Of a stretch of DNA of 64,000 nucleotides, positions 21,892 to 30,455 are shown one piece after another; the first letter of the stretch is position 1; each line of letters opens with the position of its first letter. This DNA comes from an uncultured Lachnospiraceae bacterium (GTDB taxonomy: Bacteria; Bacillota; Clostridia; Lachnospirales; Lachnospiraceae). The position numbers and the translations under genes were made by a program. The notes beneath the pieces were generated by a model that ran no database searches, was not told the DNA's origin, and saw only the letters and a list, made by a program, of their open reading frames with translations. The DNA lies in assembly GCA_902489645.1 (NCBI GenBank), contig CABUAW010000001.1:1-64000 (forward strand), written 5' to 3'.

Positions 21892-22220
21892 ACCTGACCT
21901 CCCTCTTTATCGGGTGAACAGTATAAATCAGCGTCACTATGTATCCTCCGGCGATAATCATCCGCCTCCTGATTATCGCTTAACTGTCGGATATTCTCTA
22001 AATACTGTGCCGCGGCCGCCTGGGCCGCATCGAACACACCGTTCAGGACCAGGGCTGCCTCCGCTATGGAACCTGCACGGTCAATAGCAATCTGCCTGCT
22101 GTTGGCCTTTTCCTGCGCTTTTTCCAAATCTATCTTCAACTTTTCATTTTCTTCCATCTGCGCAATGAGCATTTCCAGTAATTCACTGCGGCTCAGGTGT
22201 TTTAACTCTTTATCCGTCAT
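21888..22220 (-). CDS. Small coiled-coil protein heading pilus operon A
   Basis: A 110-aa soluble protein, no signal peptide. Residues 8-45 form a charged coiled coil (SELLEMLIAQMEENEKLKI, then LEKAQEKANSR), followed by an alanine-rich helix (AEAALVLNGVFDAAQAAAAQ). ATG at 22220 has AAGGAGG six bases upstream; the open frame continues upstream without support. First gene of operon A and translationally coupled (ATGA) to the signal peptidase. A coiled-coil gene is likewise coupled to the SipA-like gene of operon B, so it is probably a cytoplasmic assembly or scaffold factor; function unknown. Confidence 0.8.
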   Translation of the reverse strand: MTDKELKHLSRSELLEMLIAQMEENEKLKIDLEKAQEKANSRQIAIDRAGSIAEAALVLNGVFDAAQAAAAQYLENIRQLSDNQEADDYRRRIHSDADLYCSPDKEGGQV

Positions 22221-22250
22221 TAATGACCTCCTTGAAAAATGCATGACAAA

Positions 22251-22277
22251 GGGCAGCGGAAGGGAATCCGACTGCCC
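22251..22277 (-). other. Leader hairpin before pilus operon A
   Basis: GGGCAGTCGGA and TCCGCTGCCC form a stem in the leader, about 30 nt ahead of the ribosome site. The T-run after it is weak (TTTGTC). It may be an attenuator or simply stabilise the mRNA. Confidence 0.4.
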
Positions 22278-22355
22278 TGAAATTCTCTGCGGCATTCCGA
22301 TAATTTTGCCTAATGCCGTTCTGGTCTGGCTACATTTCCATGGCAGATATTGAAT

Positions 22356-22373
22356 CACATAATTTCCATTATG
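22356..22373 (-). repeat. Third copy of the switch 1 recombination half
   Basis: CACATAATTTCCATTATG is identical over 18 bp to the core of the left site of switch 1 and in the same orientation, 53 bp nearer the operon. The outer arm is diverged (ACGG instead of ACTA). Confidence 0.75.
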
Positions 22374-22406
22374 CCGTACCGTCCATTTGTCCGTTGGAGA
22401 ACACCA

Positions 22407-22709
22407 GACACATAATTTCCATTATGTAGTAACACGGTGAAAAATAGAATAAGAGTCCATATATTTCCCGGGATATTTGGGTACGCCAAGCACACCCCCT
22501 GCTTTTTTTACAAAAAACGCACTGAGGGTGTATTTGTGATGCTCTGATTTCAGTGTGCGGCAGACAACCATGGGGGCCGCATACTTTTCCGGGCTTTTTA
22601 TGCGAAGGTTCTTGTCTTTTCAAACCTTTTATGGTATTATGAATTATGTAAATTACATAGATGCACTCGGCGACGAGTAGGGTTTACTACATAATGGAAA
22701 TTATGTGGT
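22407..22709. other. Switch 1: invertible promoter segment of pilus operon A
   Basis: A perfect 24-bp inverted repeat (22409-22432 and 22684-22707) bounds 251 bp. Each recombination site (22407-22430, 22686-22709) reads, in the right-hand orientation, ACTACATAA, a 6-bp centre TGGAAA, then TTATGTG, i.e. inverted arms about a central overlap as used by tyrosine recombinases. The segment contains one good promoter (22612-22640), a small ACTCG/CGAGT hairpin and no convincing gene. The tyrosine recombinase gene starts 15 bp beyond the right site. If inverted, the promoter -10 would lie at about 22476-22481, pointing into operon A. Confidence 0.85.
22612..22640 (+). promoter_or_regulatory. Invertible promoter of switch 1, OFF orientation
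   Basis: TTGTCT (22612-22617), 17-bp spacer, TATTAT (22635-22640) on the plus strand. As sequenced it fires away from operon A, toward the 3' end of the recombinase gene on the opposite strand. Confidence 0.7.
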
Positions 22710-22723
22710 TTTTTATTGCCTTT

Positions 22724-23563
22724 TTACACAACAAGTCCCAATCTCTCGATTTTTCGGCGATGCTCCGTGCCGGTGGTCATAATATAAATTCGTGTGGTAT
22801 TGATACTGCTGTGCCCCAGAATGTCCGCCAGCTTTGCAATATCTTTTTCAATGCCGTAAAAGGTTCGGGCGAAGAGCTTCCGAAGGTTATGCGGAAATAC
22901 CTTGCTGGGTTTTACTCCGGCGCTCTCGCAGAGTTTTTTCATCTGCGCCCAGATATTGCTGCGGTCGATGGGCTTTCCGCCGCGGGTAACAAAGATTGCA
23001 TCGGACCGGACGCCATTTTTCTTTGCATACTCCAATAGCAGCTTTTTGAGTTTTCCGGGCAACAGGATTGTCCGGGTCTTATTTTTACAGCGCACAGTGA
23101 TTTCACCGTGCCGTACGGCCTCCACCGTAAAATATTTCAGTTCTGAGACCCGGATGCCCGTGCCGCAGATGGTCTGCATCATCAGCTTTAGGCGCGGATG
23201 TTCTTTTGCCGCTTCCAGCAGCCGAAGATATTCCGCTTTGGTCAATTCCTTCTCCTCGGCACAGTAGGTCTGACGCTGTATTTTCAGGCTTTTCACCTTA
23301 CAATCGCCCCATCCGAGAAAATCCAGCAGGCTATTTAGGGACGCCAGCATGGAATTGATGGAACTCACGGCATAGTTCTTTTCCAGCAATACCTGTTTAT
23401 AACCCATTACCAAATCTTTTGTTATGACAGCCTGACTTGCAAAAACAAAAAAAGCACGCACATCCCGGAGGTATTTCTCCATGGTTGCCGTGCTTTTTTC
23501 TTCCCGGATTAAATGCTTGTGAAATGTTTCTATGATTTTTTCCGATAATATTCTATTTTTCAT
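22724..23563 (-). CDS. Tyrosine recombinase, probable invertase of switch 1
   Basis: A 279-aa phage-integrase-family recombinase with an N-terminal SAM-like DNA-binding domain (residues 1-95) and complete catalytic set: R138 (GIRVSELK), H225 and R228 (PHNLRKLF), H251 (LGHSSINTT) and Y260 (RIYI). It is compact, XerD/FimB-sized. Its stop codon is 15 bp from the right site of switch 1, and AGGAGG precedes the start. It has a paralogue at 35761 beside switch 2. Local DNA inversion, not phage integration, is the likely role; no other phage genes are nearby. Confidence 0.9.
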   Translation of the reverse strand: MKNRILSEKIIETFHKHLIREEKSTATMEKYLRDVRAFFVFASQAVITKDLVMGYKQVLLEKNYAVSSINSMLASLNSLLDFLGWGDCKVKSLKIQRQTYCAEEKELTKAEYLRLLEAAKEHPRLKLMMQTICGTGIRVSELKYFTVEAVRHGEITVRCKNKTRTILLPGKLKKLLLEYAKKNGVRSDAIFVTRGGKPIDRSNIWAQMKKLCESAGVKPSKVFPHNLRKLFARTFYGIEKDIAKLADILGHSSINTTRIYIMTTGTEHRRKIERLGLVV

Positions 23564-23691
23564 TATGTCTCCTCCTGTATCGCAATTGATTTTCAGTATA
23601 CCACCTTTATTGTAATCAATTTCGCCGCATTTATGTACATAAAGGAGATGTCAGCCAGTACCGATTTTTAATCGATACAAGCCTGAAATTA

Positions 23692-23722
23692 TAAAAAGGC
23701 CGGACAATAACTGTTCGACCTT
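23692..23722 (-). terminator. Terminator after TnpB-like gene 1 and its RNA
   Basis: Minus-strand GGTCGAACA/TGTCCGGCC stem with a 5-nt loop, followed by TTTTTAT. It ends operon C and sets the 3' end of the RNA at 23721-23852. Confidence 0.88.
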
Positions 23723-23852
23723 TCATTATTCTTCTTATAACTTCGGACACTCTCTGCCCGGAAAAACTTCTCCGGCCATGTCTTTGGCAGCCCCATGCGG
23801 GCGGCCCGGCGGCATCCAACCGAAAAGCCCCGCCCTTTGGGCGAAACTCTTT
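23721..23852 (-). ncRNA. Guide-RNA-like tail of TnpB-like gene 1
   Basis: The 117 bases after the stop codon (23736-23852) match the tail of TnpB-like gene 2 (29082-29198) with only about 11 differences, ending abruptly at TCCGAAGTTATA. Stems visible on the minus strand include GCCC/GGGC, a CCGGAGAA/TTTTCCGG hairpin whose G-U pair is A-U in the other copy, and a GGGCGG/CCGCCC pairing that would form a longer-range or pseudoknot stem. The next about 15 nt (23721-23735), AGAAGAATAATGAAA, are not conserved and end at the terminator stem: the position of a TnpB guide. The RNA 5' end probably lies inside the gene's 3' coding part. Confidence 0.7.
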
Positions 23853-25106
23853 TTACAGTTTCCTGTTATTTTTTATAGAAACAATGTCCTTTCCCGAAAC
23901 GTTCTGCGTCTGGTCGGACATATGTTTACTCAAACTTTTCCAGGTTTTTATGCCTAAATTCACAGCGGCATTAACCCGGCGATTCCCCCGATGCCCATTT
24001 TCACAGATAAATTGTTCCCCTGTTTTGCGTATTATACCGCCGCACCGGGCACAATACCTATTAATGTCTGTTTCGCTGGATTCAAGAAGCAAAAGCCCGG
24101 CCTTCCAGGCCTTGTATTTTAATTTTCTGCGTATCTGGTAGTTCAGATGCAACGGCGACCAGTTTCCTACGGCCGCCATTACATATTTAGAGTATTGTTT
24201 ATCATACTTTGGCAGAACAATGACATCCACTTCATTTTCCACACAAAAATCTACAATTTGACGGCTGATTTGATGTGCCATATCATCACTGATACATCGC
24301 AGCCTTTTCCAATATCTTTTATTGGCATCCAAATTATATGGATTTCCTGAAAGTTTTCGGGACTTTTCAATTCTTTTCAAAATTTCCCGATTCCGATGTG
24401 CATAATATGTTCCACCTTTTAAAAAACGTACGGCCTCCAGATTACCGGAAGCATCCATTGCACAGCAAACCGCAATGGCGTCCCTATTGGTAAACTGAAC
24501 ACTGCACATCTTCAATTCTTCTGCCATCCGCTCTTTCAGGGGCCTTCCGTCAGGCACATGCTGTCGAATCGGAACATGCAGTTCACTCACTCCATTGTAA
24601 AACACAAGCCGCGGTGAAAGGCATGTCGCTTCTTTCGGAATAGTATTGCCGGATAACCGGCATCGAAGCCACCGCCATTCTTCTCCGTCCCAGACTTTAA
24701 GCCAAATTGAACAGCCGTCCAATTCCTTATAAGTTCCCTTGTAAAAAACAACCCCCGATTCAAAATTTTTCGTCGGCTGCTTCTGCTCATTTCTGAGCAA
24801 AAAGCTTTTCCCCGCCGCCAAAGCAGCGTTAATAGCCGCTCTGCGAAAATACAATGGGACTTTTTTATAAGGCAGCAGCTGTTCAACCGGCCGTTTATCC
24901 CTCCCCACAATACTGAGGCGCTCCAACTCCCGCAAAAGCTTTTGATTTCCCAGGTTATGAAACTCCGGATGTTCGAGAAAAAGACCATAATAAAAATAGA
25001 GAATTTCATTATATAATTTCTGGGTTTCCAAAAGCCACGCCTCATGGGAAGTCCGTAAAATGAACTTTTTCGTCGTTATGGCATAATAATCTCGTATTTC
25101 CGACAT
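23853..25106 (-). CDS. TnpB-family protein lacking RuvC catalytic acids (TldR-like)
   Basis: A 417-aa IS605 OrfB/TnpB-type protein: N-terminal OrfB helix-turn-helix and wedge region, RuvC-like core from about residue 195, zinc ribbon (CARC at 352-355, then C368 and H372) and the VNAAVNL end motif. The RuvC-II glutamate is replaced by P299 (DVIVLPKYD) and the RuvC-III aspartate by R377 (NRRVNAAVN); the RuvC-I GxDxG motif is not recognisable although D209 and D218 are near. So DNA cleavage is unlikely, and an RNA-guided binder or repressor is inferred. It starts 4 bp after the adhesin stop with no good ribosome site, so it is translationally coupled. No tnpA is nearby. Confidence 0.8.
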   Translation of the reverse strand: MSEIRDYYAITTKKFILRTSHEAWLLETQKLYNEILYFYYGLFLEHPEFHNLGNQKLLRELERLSIVGRDKRPVEQLLPYKKVPLYFRRAAINAALAAGKSFLLRNEQKQPTKNFESGVVFYKGTYKELDGCSIWLKVWDGEEWRWLRCRLSGNTIPKEATCLSPRLVFYNGVSELHVPIRQHVPDGRPLKERMAEELKMCSVQFTNRDAIAVCCAMDASGNLEAVRFLKGGTYYAHRNREILKRIEKSRKLSGNPYNLDANKRYWKRLRCISDDMAHQISRQIVDFCVENEVDVIVLPKYDKQYSKYVMAAVGNWSPLHLNYQIRRKLKYKAWKAGLLLLESSETDINRYCARCGGIIRKTGEQFICENGHRGNRRVNAAVNLGIKTWKSLSKHMSDQTQNVSGKDIVSIKNNRKL

Positions 25107-25110
25107 TTAT

Positions 25111-28100
25111 TTAACGCTGACGTTTATTTTTTCTCCGCTGTCCTACAACTGTAAACATCATTACAAATGCGGATACGACAATACAGCCAACAACCACATT
25201 CACTTTCATTGTATCGCCTGTTTTTGGAACATTGGTTACCTTCTGTTCAGCTTTTGTTGACGTATTTCCATTCGGCTGTGCGGATGGATTTCCCTGCTGC
25301 GCCGGCTGTTCCGGATTCGCCGGATTTGTTGGCTGCACTGGATTTACCGGGTCTGTCGGATTCTCTGGGTTCGCTGGGTCTGTCGGATTTGCCGGATTTA
25401 CCGGGTCCGTCGGATTCTCTGGATTCGCTGGGTCTGTCGGATTTACCGGGTCCGTCGGATTCTCTGGGTCCGTTGGGCCTGTCGGATTCGCCGGATTTAC
25501 CGGGTCCGTCGGATTCTCTGGGTCCGTTGGATTCTCTGGGTTCGTTGGGTCCGTCGGGTCTGCCGGTTTGTCCTCTTCTTTTTCATATGTATAAACGAAT
25601 ACGGCATTTTCTGTTAATACGGCGCCGTCAGGATTTTTATCCCATTGACCAACGGTATAACCCTCGGCCGGTTTTTCCCCAACCGCCGGAATATTCTCAA
25701 CAATTGCCGTACCATTCTCACTCATTTGTCCATTTTCGTCTACCTTTGTGAGATATTCTACAATTTCCTCGTCAGAACCGTCATTCCATGAACCATTTTC
25801 CACGCGGAAAGTTACTATTATTTGAAACTTATCTGCAATATTATCTCTATTTTCATCTTTATCATAATAAGCGATAACCTCAATAGAGTCATCAATTGTT
25901 CCGGTCAATTCACCATCCGCATAGTCAAATACCCATCCGTCGATTATCTTTTTCGTTGCTTCATCGGTGACATCATAACTTCCATCATCATTTGCTTTTA
26001 CAACAACGTCTTCGGCCAGAGGGTTTCCATCTTTATCCTGGTAATGAATCGTAATCTGCGGCGGATTCGTCACTGGATTCGTAACGGTTATATCGACCTC
26101 ATCCTTCGGAACAGTTTCATCCGGCAGTTCCTCTCCATCATCTGTCTGAGTACCGGTAATGACTGCTGTGTTGGAAATGACAGTGCCATCCGCAACGCCG
26201 TCTTTTACTTTTGCCGTAATTGTCAATGTCTCTGTTGCACCGTCGGAAAGTACCGGAATCGTCCAAACGCCAATTATTTTATCATACTGGGCTGACGATG
26301 CACTGATAAATTCCAGATTTTCATTCAATTTTTCAGATACTTCAATGCCCTTCAAATCTTTTCCTGTGCCATTTGATACAGAAATTGTATAAGTTACCGT
26401 ATCTCCCGGTTTTACCGCTCCTGAAGGCGCTGCACTTTTTTCAACAGTCAGCTTATCCCAGTCCGCAGTTTCAGGTTCAATACTGCTATAAGTATTTGTC
26501 ACTGTACGGTTAATCTCGCTTTTGGTTGTGGCGCTGATGGAATATGTAAAACTATCATCGTCCTGATTAAGATTGCTCATTGCTGTACTTCCTGAAATTA
26601 CCAGGCGATATCCATTGACCTCCGCATTCTTTTCCACTATCGTCAACGGGTAAGTCGTTCCATCCTTTACATTTTTATAATAAGGCAACTGGATTTTACC
26701 TGTCAGGGTATCTCCGTTTCCTGTCAACGCAACCGTACCGCTTACTGTTTGGTTTGTTGTTAAATCTGTATAAGAATATACCATACTAAAATTCTCCGGA
26801 ACGGAAGTTATATCACCAGCAAATTTCTTAGTAATATTCAATGTTGAATATCCATCAATGGTAATGCCTTCATCATTCTGCCAAACCGCATATAATGTTT
26901 TCGTCGGTTCGGAACGTGTCAACGTATAACTGTCCTTTGCATTCGGAGCAACAGCAGTTGCTGTTTCCGCCCAGCCAAGAAAGATATAGCCTTCCTTCTC
27001 AGGTTTTTCCGAAGTCACATTTAATGTAACAGAGGCTGCCGTGCTGGACATCGTGGTCGGTGACACATCTGTACCACCCTGGGTATTATAGTTAATGGCA
27101 TAATTGTAATTAACTGTCCGGTCATAATACAGGTTAAAAGTCTGACCGTTGCCTGTAATCGTCGCACTGGTCGGACTTGCACTTGTATAGGAATAGGTAT
27201 TTCCCTGATAGGTTGTTTGCTTTGTAATACTGTTGGCCTGTACGGTCGTACCGGAGGCCACATTGGAAACTGTTGTGGAAGTTCTTCCATCCTCGCTGCC
27301 ATTTGTACGGTAAATATGGTTTACCGTATAACTATAGGTTACCGGAGCCGGATTATCATATACAAGGAAAATAGTTTCAACTGCTTTATATGGTGCAGTC
27401 CCCTGAATATTATAGTGAATTTCTGTAGAAGTACTGTTCCAACTATAAAATGTACTATTAAGGCTCTGACCTGTATATGTGGTAGACTGTGGTTTGCACC
27501 ATCCTTTCCATCCTGTCGTTGCCCATCCGAATACCGATGGATGAAATTCTTTCAAATTAATGCTGTGATTATAGCCCGAATGACCCGTCGTGTCTTTACA
27601 GGTTGTCGTAAGCTGCTGACTGCCAATTACCGTACCATTTTGATAAACCGCAACAACATTGATTGTAAATTGTTCTCCCGTAATTAACGCCGTCGGCTCT
27701 GCCCCACCAGTCAATACATTCATCGCCAACTGCATTGTCACAACGGCCGCCTGCACATCTTCCCTCTTTAAATCCTCTTCACTTAATGCGTCGTAAGCGT
27801 CCGAAGCCGCACCAATCTGTTCATTTAATATCGGCCCGGTTTCATCATTAATTTCTTCCGGAATCTCAATGGCTGCTACAGCAGACAAGAACTTTCGAAC
27901 CGTTTCCGGAACGGTTTCTTCAACTCCGGATTTTGTTTCGCCATCCTCGTACTCCGTTTCATCCACATCAGGATTCACGATGCACTCTCCTTCGTGACCA
28001 TTCTCCAAAATGCAGCCTTCCGTCAATTCACAAATCACCGGGTCCGCATTCGTTCCATCAGAACTATCGGACACTTCCGCAAATACTGTTGTACACAGTG

Positions 28101-28164
28101 AAAGAAGCATAATCACCGATAGAAGAAATGCCACGAATTTTTTCAAATTCTTTTTTCGTCTCAT
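25111..28164 (-). CDS. LPxTG adhesin of operon C
   Basis: A 1017-aa cell-wall protein. Signal peptide (FVAFLLSVIMLLSLCTTVFA) ends near residue 30; then a Cys/His cluster (ICELTEGC to HEGEC), a helical segment, a beta-rich region, an InlB/Flg_new repeat (IFLGWAETATAV to LYAVW), a CnaB-like domain, a DUF11 domain (GDTVTYTISVSNGTGK), a MucBP-type domain (ITIHYQDKDGNPLAED), a Pro-Asn-Thr-Asp repeat stalk and a VPKTGD sorting signal. ATG at 28164 has GAGGAGG just ahead; upstream frame crosses the recombination site and is not real. Controlled by switch 3; no sortase of its own. Confidence 0.9.
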   Translation of the reverse strand: MRRKKNLKKFVAFLLSVIMLLSLCTTVFAEVSDSSDGTNADPVICELTEGCILENGHEGECIVNPDVDETEYEDGETKSGVEETVPETVRKFLSAVAAIEIPEEINDETGPILNEQIGAASDAYDALSEEDLKREDVQAAVVTMQLAMNVLTGGAEPTALITGEQFTINVVAVYQNGTVIGSQQLTTTCKDTTGHSGYNHSINLKEFHPSVFGWATTGWKGWCKPQSTTYTGQSLNSTFYSWNSTSTEIHYNIQGTAPYKAVETIFLVYDNPAPVTYSYTVNHIYRTNGSEDGRTSTTVSNVASGTTVQANSITKQTTYQGNTYSYTSASPTSATITGNGQTFNLYYDRTVNYNYAINYNTQGGTDVSPTTMSSTAASVTLNVTSEKPEKEGYIFLGWAETATAVAPNAKDSYTLTRSEPTKTLYAVWQNDEGITIDGYSTLNITKKFAGDITSVPENFSMVYSYTDLTTNQTVSGTVALTGNGDTLTGKIQLPYYKNVKDGTTYPLTIVEKNAEVNGYRLVISGSTAMSNLNQDDDSFTYSISATTKSEINRTVTNTYSSIEPETADWDKLTVEKSAAPSGAVKPGDTVTYTISVSNGTGKDLKGIEVSEKLNENLEFISASSAQYDKIIGVWTIPVLSDGATETLTITAKVKDGVADGTVISNTAVITGTQTDDGEELPDETVPKDEVDITVTNPVTNPPQITIHYQDKDGNPLAEDVVVKANDDGSYDVTDEATKKIIDGWVFDYADGELTGTIDDSIEVIAYYDKDENRDNIADKFQIIVTFRVENGSWNDGSDEEIVEYLTKVDENGQMSENGTAIVENIPAVGEKPAEGYTVGQWDKNPDGAVLTENAVFVYTYEKEEDKPADPTDPTNPENPTDPENPTDPVNPANPTGPTDPENPTDPVNPTDPANPENPTDPVNPANPTDPANPENPTDPVNPVQPTNPANPEQPAQQGNPSAQPNGNTSTKAEQKVTNVPKTGDTMKVNVVVGCIVVSAFVMMFTVVGQRRKNKRQR
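25318..25567 (-). repeat. Proline-rich wall-spanning repeat
   Basis: About 250 bp of near-repeats encode NPTDP, NPENP and NPANP units immediately before the sorting signal of the operon C adhesin. Such tracts usually span the peptidoglycan and change copy number by slippage. Confidence 0.85.
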
Positions 28165-28205
28165 TTTCCTCCTCACCTTTCTTTTAATTTCTTGTAAACA
28201 AAGCT

Positions 28206-28946
<741 letters not shown>

Positions 28947-29024
28947 TCAATTTTTCCTCCCTTCAAAAAATATTTCCCATAGTATTTTCCCCCCTATTTG
29001 TACTATTATTTTATCAATTAAATA

Positions 29025-29069
29025 CAAAAAAGGCTCCGCTGCGATTAATCTCTTAATCCGGCGACAGCC
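29025..29069 (-). terminator. Terminator after TnpB-like gene 2 and its RNA
   Basis: Minus-strand AGGCT, GTCGCCGGATT, an 8-nt loop, AATCGCAGCGGAGCCT stem followed by TTTTTTG. It closes operon B. Confidence 0.88.
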
Positions 29070-29198
29070 TTTCTTTTTTTATATAACTTCGGATACTCTC
29101 TGCCCGGAAAATCTTTTCCGGCCACGTCTTTGACAGCCCCATACGGGCGGTCCGGCGGCATCCTGCCGAAAAGTCCCGCCCTTTAGGCGAAACTCTTT
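29070..29198 (-). ncRNA. Guide-RNA-like tail of TnpB-like gene 2
   Basis: The second copy of the conserved tail: 29082-29198, 117 nt, same length and about 91% identical to 23736-23852. The CCGGAAAA/TTTTCCGG hairpin is perfect here, compensating the G-U form in copy 1. The conserved block ends at CCGAAGTTATA; the next about 12 nt (29070-29081), TAAAAAAAGAAA, differ from copy 1 and run into the terminator stem, so the candidate guide is short. Confidence 0.7.
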
Positions 29199-30452
29199 TT
29201 ACAGTTTCCTGTGATTTTTTATAGAAACAATGTCCTTTCCCGAAACGTCCTGCGTCCGGACGGACATATGTTTGTCCAAACTTTTCCAGGTCTTTCTTCC
29301 CAGATTCACCGCAGCGTTGATGCGACGGTTCCCCTGATGCCCATTTTCACAGACATACAACTCCCCGCGCTTTCGCACCGTACCGCCGCAGACCGCACAG
29401 CGTCTCTCGATATCCGACACCTCCGACTCAAGGACGAGAAGCCCTGACTGCCAGGCTTTGTATCTCAACTGGGTGCGTATCTGATGATTCAGGTGAAGCG
29501 GCGACCAGTTTCCCACCGAAGCCATGACATATTTCGTAAATGTCTTACTATATTTCGGCAGTACGATGACGTCTGCTCCGGCCTCCACACAGAACGCCGC
29601 AATCCTCCGGCTGACCTGATGGGACATGTCGTCGCTGACCTGCTTCAACCGCTTCCAGTACCTTTTGTCAGCTTTCCGACCCTTTCTTCCTCCGCGGGCT
29701 TTTTGGGAAGCTTCAATCCGTGCCAGAATTCTCCGGCACCGGTGGGCGTAATCCTTTCCGCCTTTTAAGAAACGTACCGCTGTCACAGCCCCCGAGCGGT
29801 CCAGCACACAGCAGACCGCAATGGCGTCTCCATTGGTAAACTGAACGCTGCAAAGCTTCATGTCCTCTCCCAGACGCGCCTTTAACGTCCTCCCGTCAGG
29901 CACCGTCTGACGGACCGGCACATGCAGTTCTGCGCCTCCGTCATCAAACACCAGCCGGGGCGACAGACTGTCCGTCCCTTCGGGAAGTGTGTTCCCGAAT
30001 AAGCGGCCGCGGAGCCACCGCCAGCCTTCCCCATCCCACACTTTTATCTGTATGGAATGGCCATCCAGCGCCTTGTAGCTCCCTTTATACAGAGTGACCC
30101 CTGCTTCAAAGGCCTGAGTCGGACGCTCCTGCCCCTCCCTGGCCAGATAACTCCGGCCCGCGGCAACCGCCGCATTGATGGCGGCTCTCCGGAAGTAGAG
30201 GGGAACGCCCTTAAAAGGCAATGGATGCGGGACGGGATGTTTGTCCCGCCCGACAATACTGAGCCGTTCCAACGCTCTCAAAACCTTCTGGTTTCCAAGG
30301 CTGTGAAACTCCGGATATTCCAGAAACAGCCGGTAATAAAAATAAAGGACTTCATTATAGACTTCCCGGGTGGCTGACAGCCATTCATCATGGGAAGTCC
30401 TCAAAACAAATTTCTTTGTTATAATGGCATAATATTCTTGAACGTTTGCCAT
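29199..30452 (-). CDS. TnpB-family protein lacking RuvC catalytic acids (TldR-like), copy 2
   Basis: Same length (417 aa) and architecture as the protein at 23853; 40 of the first 60 residues are identical. Again P299 replaces the RuvC-II glutamate (DVIVLPKYS), R377 replaces the RuvC-III aspartate (NRRINAAVN), and the zinc ribbon (CAVC, C-ENGH) is kept. Base composition is visibly more GC-rich than copy 1, suggesting separate histories or different exchange partners. It starts 3 bp after the minor pilin stop and is probably translated by coupling, as last protein gene of operon B. Confidence 0.8.
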   Translation of the reverse strand: MANVQEYYAIITKKFVLRTSHDEWLSATREVYNEVLYFYYRLFLEYPEFHSLGNQKVLRALERLSIVGRDKHPVPHPLPFKGVPLYFRRAAINAAVAAGRSYLAREGQERPTQAFEAGVTLYKGSYKALDGHSIQIKVWDGEGWRWLRGRLFGNTLPEGTDSLSPRLVFDDGGAELHVPVRQTVPDGRTLKARLGEDMKLCSVQFTNGDAIAVCCVLDRSGAVTAVRFLKGGKDYAHRCRRILARIEASQKARGGRKGRKADKRYWKRLKQVSDDMSHQVSRRIAAFCVEAGADVIVLPKYSKTFTKYVMASVGNWSPLHLNHQIRTQLRYKAWQSGLLVLESEVSDIERRCAVCGGTVRKRGELYVCENGHQGNRRINAAVNLGRKTWKSLDKHMSVRTQDVSGKDIVSIKNHRKL

Positions 30453-30455
30453 ACT

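Noticed and set aside
22369..22623. 84-codon open frame inside the switch 1 segment
   Set aside because: TTG start without ribosome site, low-complexity Cys/His composition by chance, and it runs across a recombination site; treated as noncoding.
22724..23563. Integrase as evidence of a prophage or integrative element
   Set aside because: No phage or conjugation genes, no tRNA and no direct-repeat ends seen; inverted sites beside each recombinase explain it as a DNA invertase.
25318..25567. Short regular repeats as a CRISPR array
   Set aside because: Repeats are in frame and encode a proline-rich stalk; no unique spacers and no cas genes.
25167..25751. Plus-strand frames with Leu-Ser-Asp or Gly-Phe repeats
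   Set aside because: They are reverse-strand translations of the proline-rich repeat of the adhesin.
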